Assembly: GCF_005490985.1 (NCBI RefSeq)
Contig: NZ_CP027869.1
Span: forward strand, 620,001-684,000
DNA from: Curtobacterium sp. SGAir0471
Lineage (GTDB): Bacteria; Actinomycetota; Actinomycetes; Actinomycetales; Microbacteriaceae
Direction of reading: 5' to 3'
Length of the DNA: 64,000 nucleotides
Shown here: piece after piece, positions 36,516 to 45,297 of the stretch
Position numbering within the stretch: the stretch's first letter is position 1
Layout: the number at the start of each line of letters is the position of its first letter
Translations under genes and position numbers: made by a program
Notes under the pieces: model-generated
Told to the model about the DNA's origin: nothing
Seen by the model: the letters and a program-made list of their open reading frames with translations, nothing else
Databases searched by the model: none

Positions 36516-37937
36516 CTACCGGCGGGTGGTGGTGGAGTGCTCGGGCTCGACGATGGTGCGGACGGCCTCGGTCGAGATGCGCTCCTGCTCGGCTGACGCC
36601 GGCGTGGCCGGGGCGCCGTGGTCGTCGGCGGACATCGTCCGTTCGTCGAACGGGGCCGCACCGGACAGCACCCGCTCGACCTGCTGCTTGTCGATCTGCT
36701 TCGTCCACGTCCCGACGAGCACGGTGGCGACGGCGTTGCCGGTGAAGTTCGTCAGGGCGCGGGCCTCGGACATGAACCGGTCGATGCCGACGATCAGGCC
36801 GACGCCGTTCACCAGGTCCGGGCGGTGCGCCTGCAGACCGCCGGCCAGGGTGGCGAGCCCGGCGCCGGTGACCCCGGCAGCGCCCTTCGAGGCGATGATC
36901 ATGAAGACCAGGAGCGAGATCTGCTCCGGGACGTTCAGCGGGGTGCCGAGGGCGTTGGCGATGAAGAGCGACGACATGGTCAGGTAGATCGCGGTGCCGT
37001 CGAGGTTGAACGAGTACCCGGTCGGCACGGTGACACCGACGACGGGCTTCGAGACGCCGAGGTGCTCCATCTTGGCGATGAGGCGCGGCAGGCTGACCTC
37101 GCTCGAGGACGTCGAGACGATGAGCAGGTACTCGCGGCCGAGGTACTTCATGAGCTTGAAGATGTTGACGCCGGTCACGACCCGGAGCAGGACGCCGAGG
37201 ACACCGACGACGAACACGATGCAGGTGATGTAGAAGGCGACCATCAGCGTCCCCAGGGCGACGAGGGCCGCGACACCGGTGGCGCCCACGACCGCGGCGA
37301 TGGCACCGAACGCGCCGACCGGGGCGACCCACATCACCATCGCGAGGATGCGGAACACCAGCGCCTGCAGGTGCCGGATGCCGGTGAGGATCGGCGCGCC
37401 CTTCTCGCCCATGGCCTGCAGCGCGAAGCCGACGAGCAGCGCGACGAACAGCGTCTGCAGGATGCTGCCGCTCGTCAGGGACGACACCAGCGTCGCGGGG
37501 ATGATGCCGAGCAGGAACCCGGAGGTCGACGACGCGTTCTCCTCGGAGCCGGCCGGCAGCTCGTACGTGGCCTTCGACATGTCGAGGTGGTCGCCCGGGT
37601 GGATGAGGTTGCCGACGACGAGGCCGATCGCCAGCGCGAAGGTCGACATCGCGATGAAGTAGCCGAGTGCCAGGCCGCCGACCTTGCCGACGGTCGCCGC
37701 CTTCGCGATGGAGCCGACGCCGAGCACGATCGTGCAGAAGATGACCGGGGCGATCATCATCTTGATCAGGGCGATGAAGCCGTCGCCGATCGGCTTGAGT
37801 CCGACGGCGAAGTCGGGGGCCGTCAAGCCCACCACGATGCCGGCGAGCACGGCCACGATGACCGCGATGTAGAGCCAGTGCGAGCGATCGAGACCGCGCC
37901 GGCGGGGTCGGGCGGTGATCGAGTGCGTCGATGCCAT
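36516..37937 (-). CDS. dctA: DctA-type dicarboxylate:cation symporter
   Basis: Imports C4-dicarboxylates such as succinate, fumarate or malate, coupled to H+ or Na+. The 473-residue protein has the glutamate/dicarboxylate symporter fold: LIKMMIAPVIFCTIVLG, the Ser-rich re-entrant loop VSTSSSEVSLP, PTGYSFNLDGTAIYLT, and the second loop SKGAAGVTGAG. The ATG at 37937 follows AAGGAAG. It is first in the operon with pckG and gapB and divergent from a CitA/DcuS-type sensor kinase, which most likely controls it. Confidence 0.92.
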   Translation of the reverse strand: MASTHSITARPRRRGLDRSHWLYIAVIVAVLAGIVVGLTAPDFAVGLKPIGDGFIALIKMMIAPVIFCTIVLGVGSIAKAATVGKVGGLALGYFIAMSTFALAIGLVVGNLIHPGDHLDMSKATYELPAGSEENASSTSGFLLGIIPATLVSSLTSGSILQTLFVALLVGFALQAMGEKGAPILTGIRHLQALVFRILAMVMWVAPVGAFGAIAAVVGATGVAALVALGTLMVAFYITCIVFVVGVLGVLLRVVTGVNIFKLMKYLGREYLLIVSTSSSEVSLPRLIAKMEHLGVSKPVVGVTVPTGYSFNLDGTAIYLTMSSLFIANALGTPLNVPEQISLLVFMIIASKGAAGVTGAGLATLAGGLQAHRPDLVNGVGLIVGIDRFMSEARALTNFTGNAVATVLVGTWTKQIDKQQVERVLSGAAPFDERTMSADDHGAPATPASAEQERISTEAVRTIVEPEHSTTTRR

Positions 37938-38040
37938 GAGACTTCCTTGTCGTCAGGACCGGGCGGCGTCGCTCCGGTCGGCTCGTCCTCGGGGGAACGC
38001 CACACACCCTCGCTCGGACGGGCCCACCGGCTCGACTTGT

Positions 38041-38055
38041 GTTCACAACGTTCAC
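38041..38055. promoter_or_regulatory. Candidate response-regulator site in the divergent dctA/sensor region
   Basis: Direct repeats GTTCAC at 38041-38046 and 38050-38055 (9-bp period) within GTGTTCACAACGTTCACG, the only AT-leaning stretch in the 187-base divergent region. Position about 105 bases upstream of the dctA start and 84 upstream of the kinase start suits a shared activator site. Confidence 0.4.
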
Positions 38056-38124
38056 GGCCTGCTGCGCGGACGGGCACTCGTGCGCGAGGATGGTCGTCCC
38101 GCAACGGAGCGAGGAGGCAGCACA

Positions 38125-39873
38125 GTGGTACCCCGTCGGTGGAGCATCGCCGCGCGACTCTTCGCGCTGCAGCTGCTGTTCGTCGTGGTCGGGGTCGCCG
38201 TCGGGGGCGCCTGGAGCTGGGCGTCCGCGCGGGCCGACCTCGAGGCGGACGCGGCCGAGAAGTCCACCGCCGTCGCTGTGTCCATCGCCCGCAACCCGTT
38301 CGTGCTCGACCAGGTCGACACCGCCGACCCCTCGCAGCAGCTCGAGCCGTACGCCCTCGACCTGATGCGGCGCACCCACACGGACTTCATCACGATCATG
38401 GCGCCGGACCGGACCCGGTGGACCCACCCCGACCGCTCGGAGATCGGCAGGCCGTTCCGCGGCACCGTCCAGCCGGCGCTCGAGGGACGGACCTTCACCG
38501 AGACGTTCTCCGGGACGCTCGGCCCGTCGGTGCGGGCCGTGACCCCGATCACCGACGCCGACGGGCGCGTGGTCGGACTCGTCGCCGCGGGTGTCACCGT
38601 GGCGAACATCTCGACCGCCCTGGTGCCCCGGCTCACCTCGGTCGTCCTGCTCGCCCTGGCGGTCGTCGCGGTGGCCGCGCTCTTCTCCTGGCTGCTGAGC
38701 CGCTACCTCGGTCGCGTCACCGCCGGGCGGGGGCCGGAGGAGCTCGCCCGTGTGTTCGCGTCCTACGAGGGCGTGCTCCACTCGGTGCACGAGGGACTCG
38801 TGGTGGTCGACCGGTCCGGCGCCGTGGTGCTGCACAACGACCGCGCCGCCGAACTGCTCCACCTGCCCGTGCCGGGGGAGCGCCAGGAGCCGATCCCGCT
38901 CGCGGCGCTCGACGTGCCGGACGCCCTGCGCACCCTGCTCGCCTCGGGCGACCGGGCCGTCGACGAGACGTACGCGACGAGCGACCGGGTGCTCGTCGTG
39001 AACCAGGAGATGGCGTTCCCGCGCGGGTCGACGAAGCCCCTCGGCACCGTCGCGACGATCCGCGACCAGACGGACCTGCTGCACCTGTCGGGGGAACTCG
39101 CCGCCACCCGGACGCTCACCGACGCGCTCCGCTCGCAGACGCACGAGTTCGCCAACCGACTGCACGCGGTGGTCGCGCTCATGGAGCTCGGCCGGGTCGA
39201 CGAGGCGATCCGGTTCGCGTCCGACGAGATCGAGCGGCACAGCGAGGTCGAGCGGCGCCGTGCGGTCGGGCGCCCCGAGACGAACGGACCAGGCGCGGCC
39301 GACCACCCCGACGACTGCACTGACGACCACCCCGACGACTGCACTGACGACCGCCCTGACGACCGCCCCGACGACCCCGCCCGGACCGCTCCCGAGGTGC
39401 TCGACGCCCTCCTCGCCGCCAAGCGTGCGCAGGCAGCCGAACGCGGGGTCGACCTCGTCGCCGACACGAGCGGCCTGCTCGGCCCCGTCCCGGCGGCCCC
39501 CGGTGACGTCATCACCGTGCTCGGCAACCTCGTCGACAACGCCGTCGACGCCGTCGCCGGAGCCCGCCCCGGCAGGGAGCGGGGCCGCGTCGAGGTCGTC
39601 GTCTCCGGGGTCGACGGCCCCGGGCTCGACGGACGCGGGCTCGACGGACACGTCCGGCTCGTCGTCCGCGATGACGGACCCGGCATCGCCGACGTCAACG
39701 CCGTCTACCAGCGCGGCTGGTCGACGAAGCAGGCCGGGCCGGAGGGGCGGGGCATCGGCCTCGACCTCGTTCGCTCCACCCTCACCCGCACCGGCGGCAC
39801 CGTGGACGTGACGACCGGGCCGGACGGCAGCACCTTCACGGTGCACCTGACCCCCCGGAGCGTGCCGACGTGA
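38125..39873 (+). CDS. CitA/DcuS-type sensor histidine kinase
   Basis: 582 residues. Order: cytoplasmic stub, helix 1 (about 12-32), an extracytoplasmic PAS-like sensor (about 35-170, containing RTHTDFITIMAPD and HPDRSEIGRPF as in DcuS/CitA), helix 2 (about 172-198), a cytoplasmic PAS domain, the phosphoacceptor His in QTHEFANRLHA (near 340), and an ATPase domain with LGNLVDNAVDA and DDGPGI. An unusual Asp-rich repeat (about residues 391-418) separates the His and ATPase domains. GGAGG lies 7 bases before the GTG at 38125. Probably senses C4-dicarboxylates and drives the divergent dctA operon. Confidence 0.88.
   Translation: MVPRRWSIAARLFALQLLFVVVGVAVGGAWSWASARADLEADAAEKSTAVAVSIARNPFVLDQVDTADPSQQLEPYALDLMRRTHTDFITIMAPDRTRWTHPDRSEIGRPFRGTVQPALEGRTFTETFSGTLGPSVRAVTPITDADGRVVGLVAAGVTVANISTALVPRLTSVVLLALAVVAVAALFSWLLSRYLGRVTAGRGPEELARVFASYEGVLHSVHEGLVVVDRSGAVVLHNDRAAELLHLPVPGERQEPIPLAALDVPDALRTLLASGDRAVDETYATSDRVLVVNQEMAFPRGSTKPLGTVATIRDQTDLLHLSGELAATRTLTDALRSQTHEFANRLHAVVALMELGRVDEAIRFASDEIERHSEVERRRAVGRPETNGPGAADHPDDCTDDHPDDCTDDRPDDRPDDPARTAPEVLDALLAAKRAQAAERGVDLVADTSGLLGPVPAAPGDVITVLGNLVDNAVDAVAGARPGRERGRVEVVVSGVDGPGLDGRGLDGHVRLVVRDDGPGIADVNAVYQRGWSTKQAGPEGRGIGLDLVRSTLTRTGGTVDVTTGPDGSTFTVHLTPRSVPT
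39298..39375 (+). repeat. 24/12-bp in-frame Asp repeat inside the sensor kinase
   Basis: Two near-identical 24-bp units (39298-39321 and 39322-39345, encoding xDHPDDCT) are followed by about two and a half 12-bp units encoding DDRP. The repeat adds roughly 26 residues of Asp, His, Cys and Pro in the linker between the phosphoacceptor and ATPase domains. Length variation between strains is likely. Confidence 0.75.
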
Positions 39874-40550
39874 CCGCACCCATCCGGGTCCTCGTCGTCG
39901 AGGACGAACCCCTGACCGCCGAGGCGCACGCCGCCTACGTCGCGCGTCTCGACGGCTTCACGGTGGTCGGCACCGTGGGCACCGGGCGGGAGATGCTCGC
40001 GACGGTCGCAGCGGAGCGGCCGGACCTCGTGCTGCTCGACCTGAACCTGCCGGACGCCCACGGCCTGCAGCTGGTCCGCGCCCTGCGCAGTGCGGGTTCC
40101 GCCGTCGACGTCATCGCGGTCACCGCCGCGCACGACGTCCGCGCGGTGCGGAACGCGATCGCCCTCGGGGTCGTGCAGTACCTCGTCAAGCCGTTCAGCT
40201 TCCGGTCGTTCGCCGACCGGATGACGTCGTACCGCGAGTTCCGGCGCGGGTTCGAGGACCGTCTGGCACTCACGCAGGCCGACATCGACCAGCGGCTCGG
40301 GACGCTGCGCCCGGTCGTGCCGACCGACCACGAGAAGGGCATCGCGCCCGAGACGCTCGGTCTGGTCCGCGACGCACTGCTCGAGCGCCCGGACGGCGGG
40401 TCGGCCTCCGAGGTCGCCGAGGCGACGGGGCTGTCGCGGGTGACCGCGCGGCGGTACCTCGAGCACCTGGCCGCCGCCGGGCAGGTCGGCAAGGACGTCC
40501 GCCACCGCGGGCAGGGCCGTCCGGAGTACGAGTACCGCTGGTTGCGGTGA
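39870..40550 (+). CDS. CitB/DcuR-type response regulator
   Basis: 226 residues: receiver domain with the acid pocket EDE (11-13), phosphoacceptor Asp57 in LLDLNLPD, Thr85 and Lys107 (LVKPF); a linker; and a C-terminal winged-helix with SASEVAEATGLSRVTARRYLEHL. This HTH layout is that of DcuR/CitB regulators. The GTG at 39870 overlaps the kinase stop (GTGA). Likely activates dctA-pckG-gapB. Confidence 0.9.
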   Translation: MTAPIRVLVVEDEPLTAEAHAAYVARLDGFTVVGTVGTGREMLATVAAERPDLVLLDLNLPDAHGLQLVRALRSAGSAVDVIAVTAAHDVRAVRNAIALGVVQYLVKPFSFRSFADRMTSYREFRRGFEDRLALTQADIDQRLGTLRPVVPTDHEKGIAPETLGLVRDALLERPDGGSASEVAEATGLSRVTARRYLEHLAAAGQVGKDVRHRGQGRPEYEYRWLR

Positions 40551-40578
40551 CGGGCGCGCTGCGGACGCTCGCCGGTCC

Positions 40579-40676
40579 GGACGGGAGGCACGGTGCGGTC
40601 CGTCGGGACACGCTGCGGCCGTGCGCGGCGCCGGACGGGAGGCGCGGTGCGGGCCGGTGCCGTGCCTCCCGTCCGG
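40579..40676. terminator. Composite palindrome-family hairpin
   Basis: Two left arms (GGACGGGAGGCACGGTGCGG at 40579-40598 and GGACGGGAGGCGCGGTGCGG near 40632) share one right arm (GTGCCTCCCGTCC, ending about 40676). Either left arm can pair, with the first a perfect match over the outer 15 bases. It lies between the response regulator (+) and the BLUF gene (-), whose ends converge here. Confidence 0.65.
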
Positions 40677-40697
40677 CGTTGTGTCGCGCGGGTGGGG

Positions 40698-41219
40698 TCA
40701 GCGGGGGCGGGCCGTGCCGGCGTCAGCCCCGCTGCCGTCGCGGTCCTGCCGGAACCACTGCAGCAGCTCCCGCACCGACCCGAGGTCCGGCGCCCCACCG
40801 TGGTCGTCCGGCAGGAAGTCGAGGTCGTCGAAGGTCGTGCGGTGCCCGGGCACCGCGGCGCGCTGCAGGGTCGCCTCGGCGGTGTAGCCCATCGACCAGT
40901 CGGGGAACTGCCGTGCGGGGACGTGCTCCTCGAGCAGCACGGTGACCCGGTCGTGCCGAGGGTCCTCGGCGATGAACGCCATCTTCTCGCGCACCGCCGC
41001 CGACGGACCCTCGAGCAGCTGCAGGAACCGGTGGTCACGGAAGAGCAGCAGACCGGTCACCCCGACGCGGGCGTTCGCGGTGCGGGCGTGCTCCAGCAGC
41101 TCGTCGAGGTCGTCGAGGCCGAATCCGACGACCGCACGGCTGGCGTAGACGAGGGACAGCAGGGGGCCGTCTGCCGGGGGCGGCGTCGGTTCGGGAGGTG
41201 ACTGCACGGTCCCACTCAA
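40698..41219 (-). CDS. BLUF-domain blue-light photoreceptor
   Basis: 173 residues from a TTG at 41219 (a GTG at 41207 is equally possible). The FAD-binding BLUF domain spans about residues 20-115. Key residues fall at AppA spacing exactly: Tyr25 (LVYASR), Asn49, Gln67 (RFLQLLEG), Trp108 and Met110 (FPDWSMGY), matching AppA Tyr21/Asn45/Gln63/Trp104/Met106 with a constant offset of four. The remaining 55 residues are a short helical, acidic tail. No EAL, cyclase or other output domain is attached, so signalling must go through a partner protein. Confidence 0.9.
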   Translation of the reverse strand: MSGTVQSPPEPTPPPADGPLLSLVYASRAVVGFGLDDLDELLEHARTANARVGVTGLLLFRDHRFLQLLEGPSAAVREKMAFIAEDPRHDRVTVLLEEHVPARQFPDWSMGYTAEATLQRAAVPGHRTTFDDLDFLPDDHGGAPDLGSVRELLQWFRQDRDGSGADAGTARPR

Positions 41220-41310
41220 CCCGGGCGGCCCGGGAGCCGACCCGGCGACCGGGCCGAGCCGTCCCCCGGTTCCCTGGGACCGGCGACGAGCCGCTCTCTA
41301 CGGTGGACCG

Positions 41311-41613
41311 GTGCGAGAAGAGCTTGAGGCGGTCCTGTCGGCGCACCGCGTCACCCCGCTGCCCGACGGCGTGGACCGTGCCAGCGCCTGCGACCCCGAG
41401 CTGCCGAGCGCGGAGATCGTCGGCTGGGCGACCCTCGTCGCCGCCGGGGTGCCGCTGTCGGCGACCGAGCAGGACCGGCTCGCGGACACGGCAGCGAACG
41501 CGTTCGCCCTGATCGCGCTGCTCCCCGTGGGGGCGCGGCCGTACTTCGCCCGCCTCGGCCTCATCGCGACCCTGGCGTCGGCGCTCGCCGTGGGAGCCCC
41601 TGCGCCGCGGTAG
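41311..41613 (+). CDS. Small hypothetical protein, divergent from the BLUF gene
   Basis: 100 residues starting with GTG at 41311. The first half is soluble with helical propensity; the last 30 residues (IALLPVGARPYFARLGLIATLASALAVG) are hydrophobic enough for one membrane or packing helix. No recognised domain. Codon use is typical of real genes here. It ends 110 bases before the LacI gene. Confidence 0.5.
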   Translation: MREELEAVLSAHRVTPLPDGVDRASACDPELPSAEIVGWATLVAAGVPLSATEQDRLADTAANAFALIALLPVGARPYFARLGLIATLASALAVGAPAPR

Positions 41614-41723
41614 TCCCTCGCCGCGCCCGCGTCCGCCGAGTGCGTGACTAGGCTCAGCACGTGCGGTCCGCGGGTGGTTCCCGTGGAGCCGACGAGCCGG
41701 ACCGGCAGAGGGCAGGAGACCAC

Positions 41724-42788
41724 GTGGCGCGATCGACGAGCATCCGCGACGTGGCGGCCGAGGCCGGCGTGTCGATCACGACGGTGTCGCACGCCCTGAG
41801 CGGCAAGGGCACCGTGAGCGCACGGACGCGGCTGCGGGTCGAGGAGGCGGTCGAGCGCCTCGGGTACGCCCCGAACCCCATAGCCCGCGCCATGCGGACC
41901 GACCGCCGAGCGGTGCTGGGCTTCGTGTCCGAGGAGATCGCCTCGACCCCGTACGCCGGCAAGATCATCGTCGGAGCGCAGGCCGAGGCCGCCGCGCACG
42001 ATCACGTCCTGATGATCGTCGACATCGCAGCGGGGGAGTTCGACGATCCGCGCATCGACGCGCTGATCCAGCGCCAGGTCGACGCGGTGGTGTTCGCCTC
42101 GGCGTCGAACCGGGTCATCCGGCTGCCGCGGTCGCTCGACCCGGCCCGGACCGTGCTGCTCGACGCCTTCGACCCGGCGGCCCCGGTGCCGTCCGTGGTG
42201 CCCGACGAGCAGGACATCGCCGCGACGGCGGTCCGGGCGCTGCTCGAGGCGGGGCACCGACGCATCGCGCACCTGACCGTCGAGGGCGCCGGTCCTGCCG
42301 TGACGGGTCGCGTCGAGGGGTACGAGCGGACCCTGGTCGACGCCGGCGGCACCCCCGTGGTGATCCGCGCGGCCGGCGAGGTCGCGGACGCCGCGGCCGG
42401 TCACCGGGCGGCGACGGAGCTGTTCGGGCCGGTGTCGCCGGGAGCGGCCGACCGGCACGACGGCGAGCGCCCGACCGCGGTGTTCGCCTTCAACGACCAG
42501 ATGGCGATGGGCGTCTACCAGGTGGCGGAGGAACGGGGCATGCGGATCGGGCGGGACCTGTCGGTCGTGGGCATCGACGACCTCCAGCTCGTCGCGGCGG
42601 CCCTGCGACCGGGCCTGACCACCGTGGCGCTCCCGCACGAGCAGATGGGGCGTGCCGCCGTCCGTCGTGCGCTCGAGCAGACGGGGGCGCTGACGCCGCC
42701 GCTCGCGCCACGTGCGGGGGTCGAGCGGCTCCGCGGCGAGCTCGTCGTCCGCGACTCGATCGGACCGGGAACCGTTACTCGTTCGTGA
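41724..42788 (+). CDS. LacI-family transcriptional regulator
   Basis: 354 residues. The HTH and hinge are classic: IRDVAAEAGVSITTVSHALSGKGTVSARTR, then RLGYAPNPIARAMRT. The periplasmic-binding-like effector domain follows with LGFVSEEIASTPY and the C-terminal VVGIDDLQLVAAALRPGLTTV. AGGAG lies 6 bases before the GTG at 41724. It directly precedes, in the same direction, an ABC sugar importer and GH32 enzyme, and a palindrome with a central CG (42837-42858) stands before the importer, so it is almost certainly the local repressor. Confidence 0.9.
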   Translation: MARSTSIRDVAAEAGVSITTVSHALSGKGTVSARTRLRVEEAVERLGYAPNPIARAMRTDRRAVLGFVSEEIASTPYAGKIIVGAQAEAAAHDHVLMIVDIAAGEFDDPRIDALIQRQVDAVVFASASNRVIRLPRSLDPARTVLLDAFDPAAPVPSVVPDEQDIAATAVRALLEAGHRRIAHLTVEGAGPAVTGRVEGYERTLVDAGGTPVVIRAAGEVADAAAGHRAATELFGPVSPGAADRHDGERPTAVFAFNDQMAMGVYQVAEERGMRIGRDLSVVGIDDLQLVAAALRPGLTTVALPHEQMGRAAVRRALEQTGALTPPLAPRAGVERLRGELVVRDSIGPGTVTRS

Positions 42789-42836
42789 CCTCTGCCCGTG
42801 GCGAGCGGCGACGCCCTGTGTGATGCTCTTCCTCGA

Positions 42837-42858
42837 CACAAAACGATTTGGGTTTGTG
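42837..42858 (+). promoter_or_regulatory. Candidate LacI-family operator before the ABC operon
   Basis: CACAAA (42837-42842) and TTTGTG (42853-42858) form an inverted repeat around AACGATTTGG; the AAACGATTT core with central CG is the usual LacI-family operator style. It is much more AT-rich than its surroundings. It lies 20 bases before the binding-protein ATG, where it would block transcription. Confidence 0.6.
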
Positions 42859-42877
42859 CGAGTGAAAGGTCGAAGTA

Positions 42878-44200
42878 ATGAGGCTTCGTAAGGGCATCGC
42901 CGTCGCCGCCGCGCTCGCGGTCGGGACCGGCTTGACGCTGACCGGCTGCAGCGCCGGCGGATCCGGGTCGTCGTCGGACGGCACCGTCACGATCTCCGGT
43001 GGGTTCACCGGTGCACAGGCCACGGCGTTCCAGAAGGACCTGGACACGTGGGCCAAGGGCCAGGGCATCACGGTCAAGTACTCGGGCAGCGACAGCTTCC
43101 AGACGTCGATCGTCACCCAGGTGAAGGGCGGCCAGGCCCCCGACATCGCGATCTTCCCCCAGCCCGGTGTGCTGAAGTCGCTCATCAGCCAGGGCATCCA
43201 GCCGCTCGACGACCTCATCGACGTCAAGAGCGTCACGGCGGACGAGGCGAACGGCCTTGCCGACATCGCGAAGGTGAACGGCAAGACCTACGGCCTGCCC
43301 TACAACATCAACGTGAAGTCGCTCGTCTGGTACGACCCGGCGGCCTTCAAGGCGAAGGGGTACGAGGTCCCGAAGACGGACGCCGAGCTCACGGCGCTGC
43401 AGGACAAGATCATCCAGGACGGCTCCGGCTACCCGTGGTGCGTCGGCATCGCGTCGCAGGGCTCGAACGGCTGGCCGATGACGGACTGGCTCGAGGAGTA
43501 CGTGCTGCGCTACGGCGGCCTGCAGAAGTACGACGACTGGATCACCCACAAGGTGAAGTTCGACTCGCCGCTGGTCAAGAAGGCCGCCGGCAAGGTCGAG
43601 TCGATGATCTTCGCCGACGGCGCGGTCAACGGCGGCGGCAAGGCCATGGCCTCGACCGACTTCGGCGCGGCGGGCAACAACCTGTTCGTCGACGGCGGCA
43701 AGTCGGCCGGTCAGTGCTACATGATGCGTCAGGGCACGTTCATCACCGGTAACTTCCCGGAGACGATCCAGCAGCAGATCGCGAAGGGCGACACGACGAA
43801 CGTGAACGCCTTCCCGCTCCCGACCCCCGAGGGCGCAGCGACGTCGGGCACGCTCGGCGGTGGTGACCTGGTCGCCGCGTTCAAGAAGGACGACGCCACC
43901 AAGAAGGTCGTGGACTACCTGGTCGGCAAGGAGTTCGGCACGAACGGCTACGCCAAGAACTGGTCCGCCGCGCTCTCGCCGCACAACGACTTCCCGGCCT
44001 CGGAGTACACCAGCCCGTTCCAGAAGGTGGCGCAGCAGGCCGTGAAGGACTCGAAGGTCTTCGGCTTCGACGCCTCCGACCAGATGCCCGGGGCCGTCGG
44101 TGCCGGAACCGAGTGGACGAACCTGACTGCGTGGACCGCGGGACAGCAGTCCCTCGACCAGACGCTGAAGGCCATCGACGACTCCTGGCCGTCGCAGTAA
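42878..44200 (+). CDS. ABC transporter sugar-binding lipoprotein (AglE-like)
   Basis: 440 residues. The signal peptide ends in lipobox LTGC (Cys24), so the mature protein is a membrane-tethered lipoprotein. The family 1 binding-protein fold is shown by PDIAIFPQPGVLKSLIS, YGLPYNINVKSLVWYDP and GGDLVAAFKKDDATK, resembling alpha-glucoside-binding AglE proteins. AAAGG lies 10 bases before the ATG. It is first of a four-gene operon with two permeases and a GH32 enzyme; no ATPase gene is included, so a shared MsiK-type ATPase elsewhere is likely. Confidence 0.88.
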   Translation: MRLRKGIAVAAALAVGTGLTLTGCSAGGSGSSSDGTVTISGGFTGAQATAFQKDLDTWAKGQGITVKYSGSDSFQTSIVTQVKGGQAPDIAIFPQPGVLKSLISQGIQPLDDLIDVKSVTADEANGLADIAKVNGKTYGLPYNINVKSLVWYDPAAFKAKGYEVPKTDAELTALQDKIIQDGSGYPWCVGIASQGSNGWPMTDWLEEYVLRYGGLQKYDDWITHKVKFDSPLVKKAAGKVESMIFADGAVNGGGKAMASTDFGAAGNNLFVDGGKSAGQCYMMRQGTFITGNFPETIQQQIAKGDTTNVNAFPLPTPEGAATSGTLGGGDLVAAFKKDDATKKVVDYLVGKEFGTNGYAKNWSAALSPHNDFPASEYTSPFQKVAQQAVKDSKVFGFDASDQMPGAVGAGTEWTNLTAWTAGQQSLDQTLKAIDDSWPSQ

Positions 44201-44304
44201 CACCCTCCACCCTCGCCGTGGCGGTGCCGAACCGGCACCGCCACGGCCCTCGGCGCCTGCACGCCGCGACAGCACACCCCGACAACGAAGTGAGGTGACC
44301 CCTC

Positions 44305-45297
44305 GTGCAGCAAGTCCTCAGCGTCCTCGTCTCCGTCATCGGCGGACTGGCCGTCTCGTTCCTGATCTACCTCGGGCTCAACTTCCTGGTCTCGAAGACG
44401 CACGGCAAGTGGCACGGTCGCCTCCTGCCCTACGTCTTCATCGGCCCGGTCCTGCTCCTCCTGCTCGTCTTCCTGGTCGTCCCGACGGTGCAGACCGTCA
44501 TCCAGAGCCTGCAGAAGACCGACCAGTACGGGCTGACGTCCTTCGGCGGCCTCGACAACTACGTCTCGCTCTTCTCGACCCCGTCGTTCCTGTCGACCCT
44601 GCTCAACAACCTGCTGTGGATCATCGTCGTCCCCGCGGTGGTGGTCGTGATCGGCCTGCTCGTGGCCACCCTGGCGGACCGCCTCGGCCCGAAGCGCGAG
44701 AAGACCTTCAAGTCGCTGATCTTCCTGCCGATGTCGGTGAGCTTCATCGCCGCCGCGTCGATGTGGTCGTTCGTGTACGCGTACAACGCTCCGGGCCAGC
44801 CGCAGGTCGGCCTGCTCAACGGCATCTGGACCGCGATCACGCACCAGAACCCGGTCCCGTGGCTGCAGAACGACTTCCTGCGGATGAACAGCTTCCTGCT
44901 CATGGCGGTCGTCATCTGGCTCAACGCCGGCTACGCGATGGTGCTGCTCTCCGCGGCGATCAAGGCCGTGCCCGAGGAGACGATCGAGGCGGCGCGCATC
45001 GACGGTGCGAGCGAGCGCCAGGCGTTCTTCCGTGTGATCGCACCCCAGATCCGGACGACGATCATCGCCGTCGGCATCACGGTGCTCATCACGGTGATGA
45101 AGATCTTCGACATCGTCTTCGCGATGACGAACGGGCAGTTCGACACCAACGTGCTCGGCGTCGAGTTCTACTCGCAGTTCTTCGCGTTCAACAACCCCGG
45201 GAAGGCGTCCGCCGTGGTCGTCATCCTCATCCTCGCCGTGGTGCCGGTCATCGTGTACCAGGTGCGCACCTACCGTGAACAGGAGGCCCTCCGATGA
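44305..45297 (+). CDS. ABC sugar transporter permease (AglF/MalF-type)
   Basis: 330 residues with about seven helices, the first (about residues 7-27) set apart by a charged loop. The ATPase-contact EAA loop reads EETIEAARIDGASERQAFFRVIAP, as expected for MalF-type permeases. GAGGTG lies 9 bases upstream of the GTG at 44305. Its stop overlaps the next permease start by 4 bp. Confidence 0.9.
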   Translation: MQQVLSVLVSVIGGLAVSFLIYLGLNFLVSKTHGKWHGRLLPYVFIGPVLLLLLVFLVVPTVQTVIQSLQKTDQYGLTSFGGLDNYVSLFSTPSFLSTLLNNLLWIIVVPAVVVVIGLLVATLADRLGPKREKTFKSLIFLPMSVSFIAAASMWSFVYAYNAPGQPQVGLLNGIWTAITHQNPVPWLQNDFLRMNSFLLMAVVIWLNAGYAMVLLSAAIKAVPEETIEAARIDGASERQAFFRVIAPQIRTTIIAVGITVLITVMKIFDIVFAMTNGQFDTNVLGVEFYSQFFAFNNPGKASAVVVILILAVVPVIVYQVRTYREQEALR

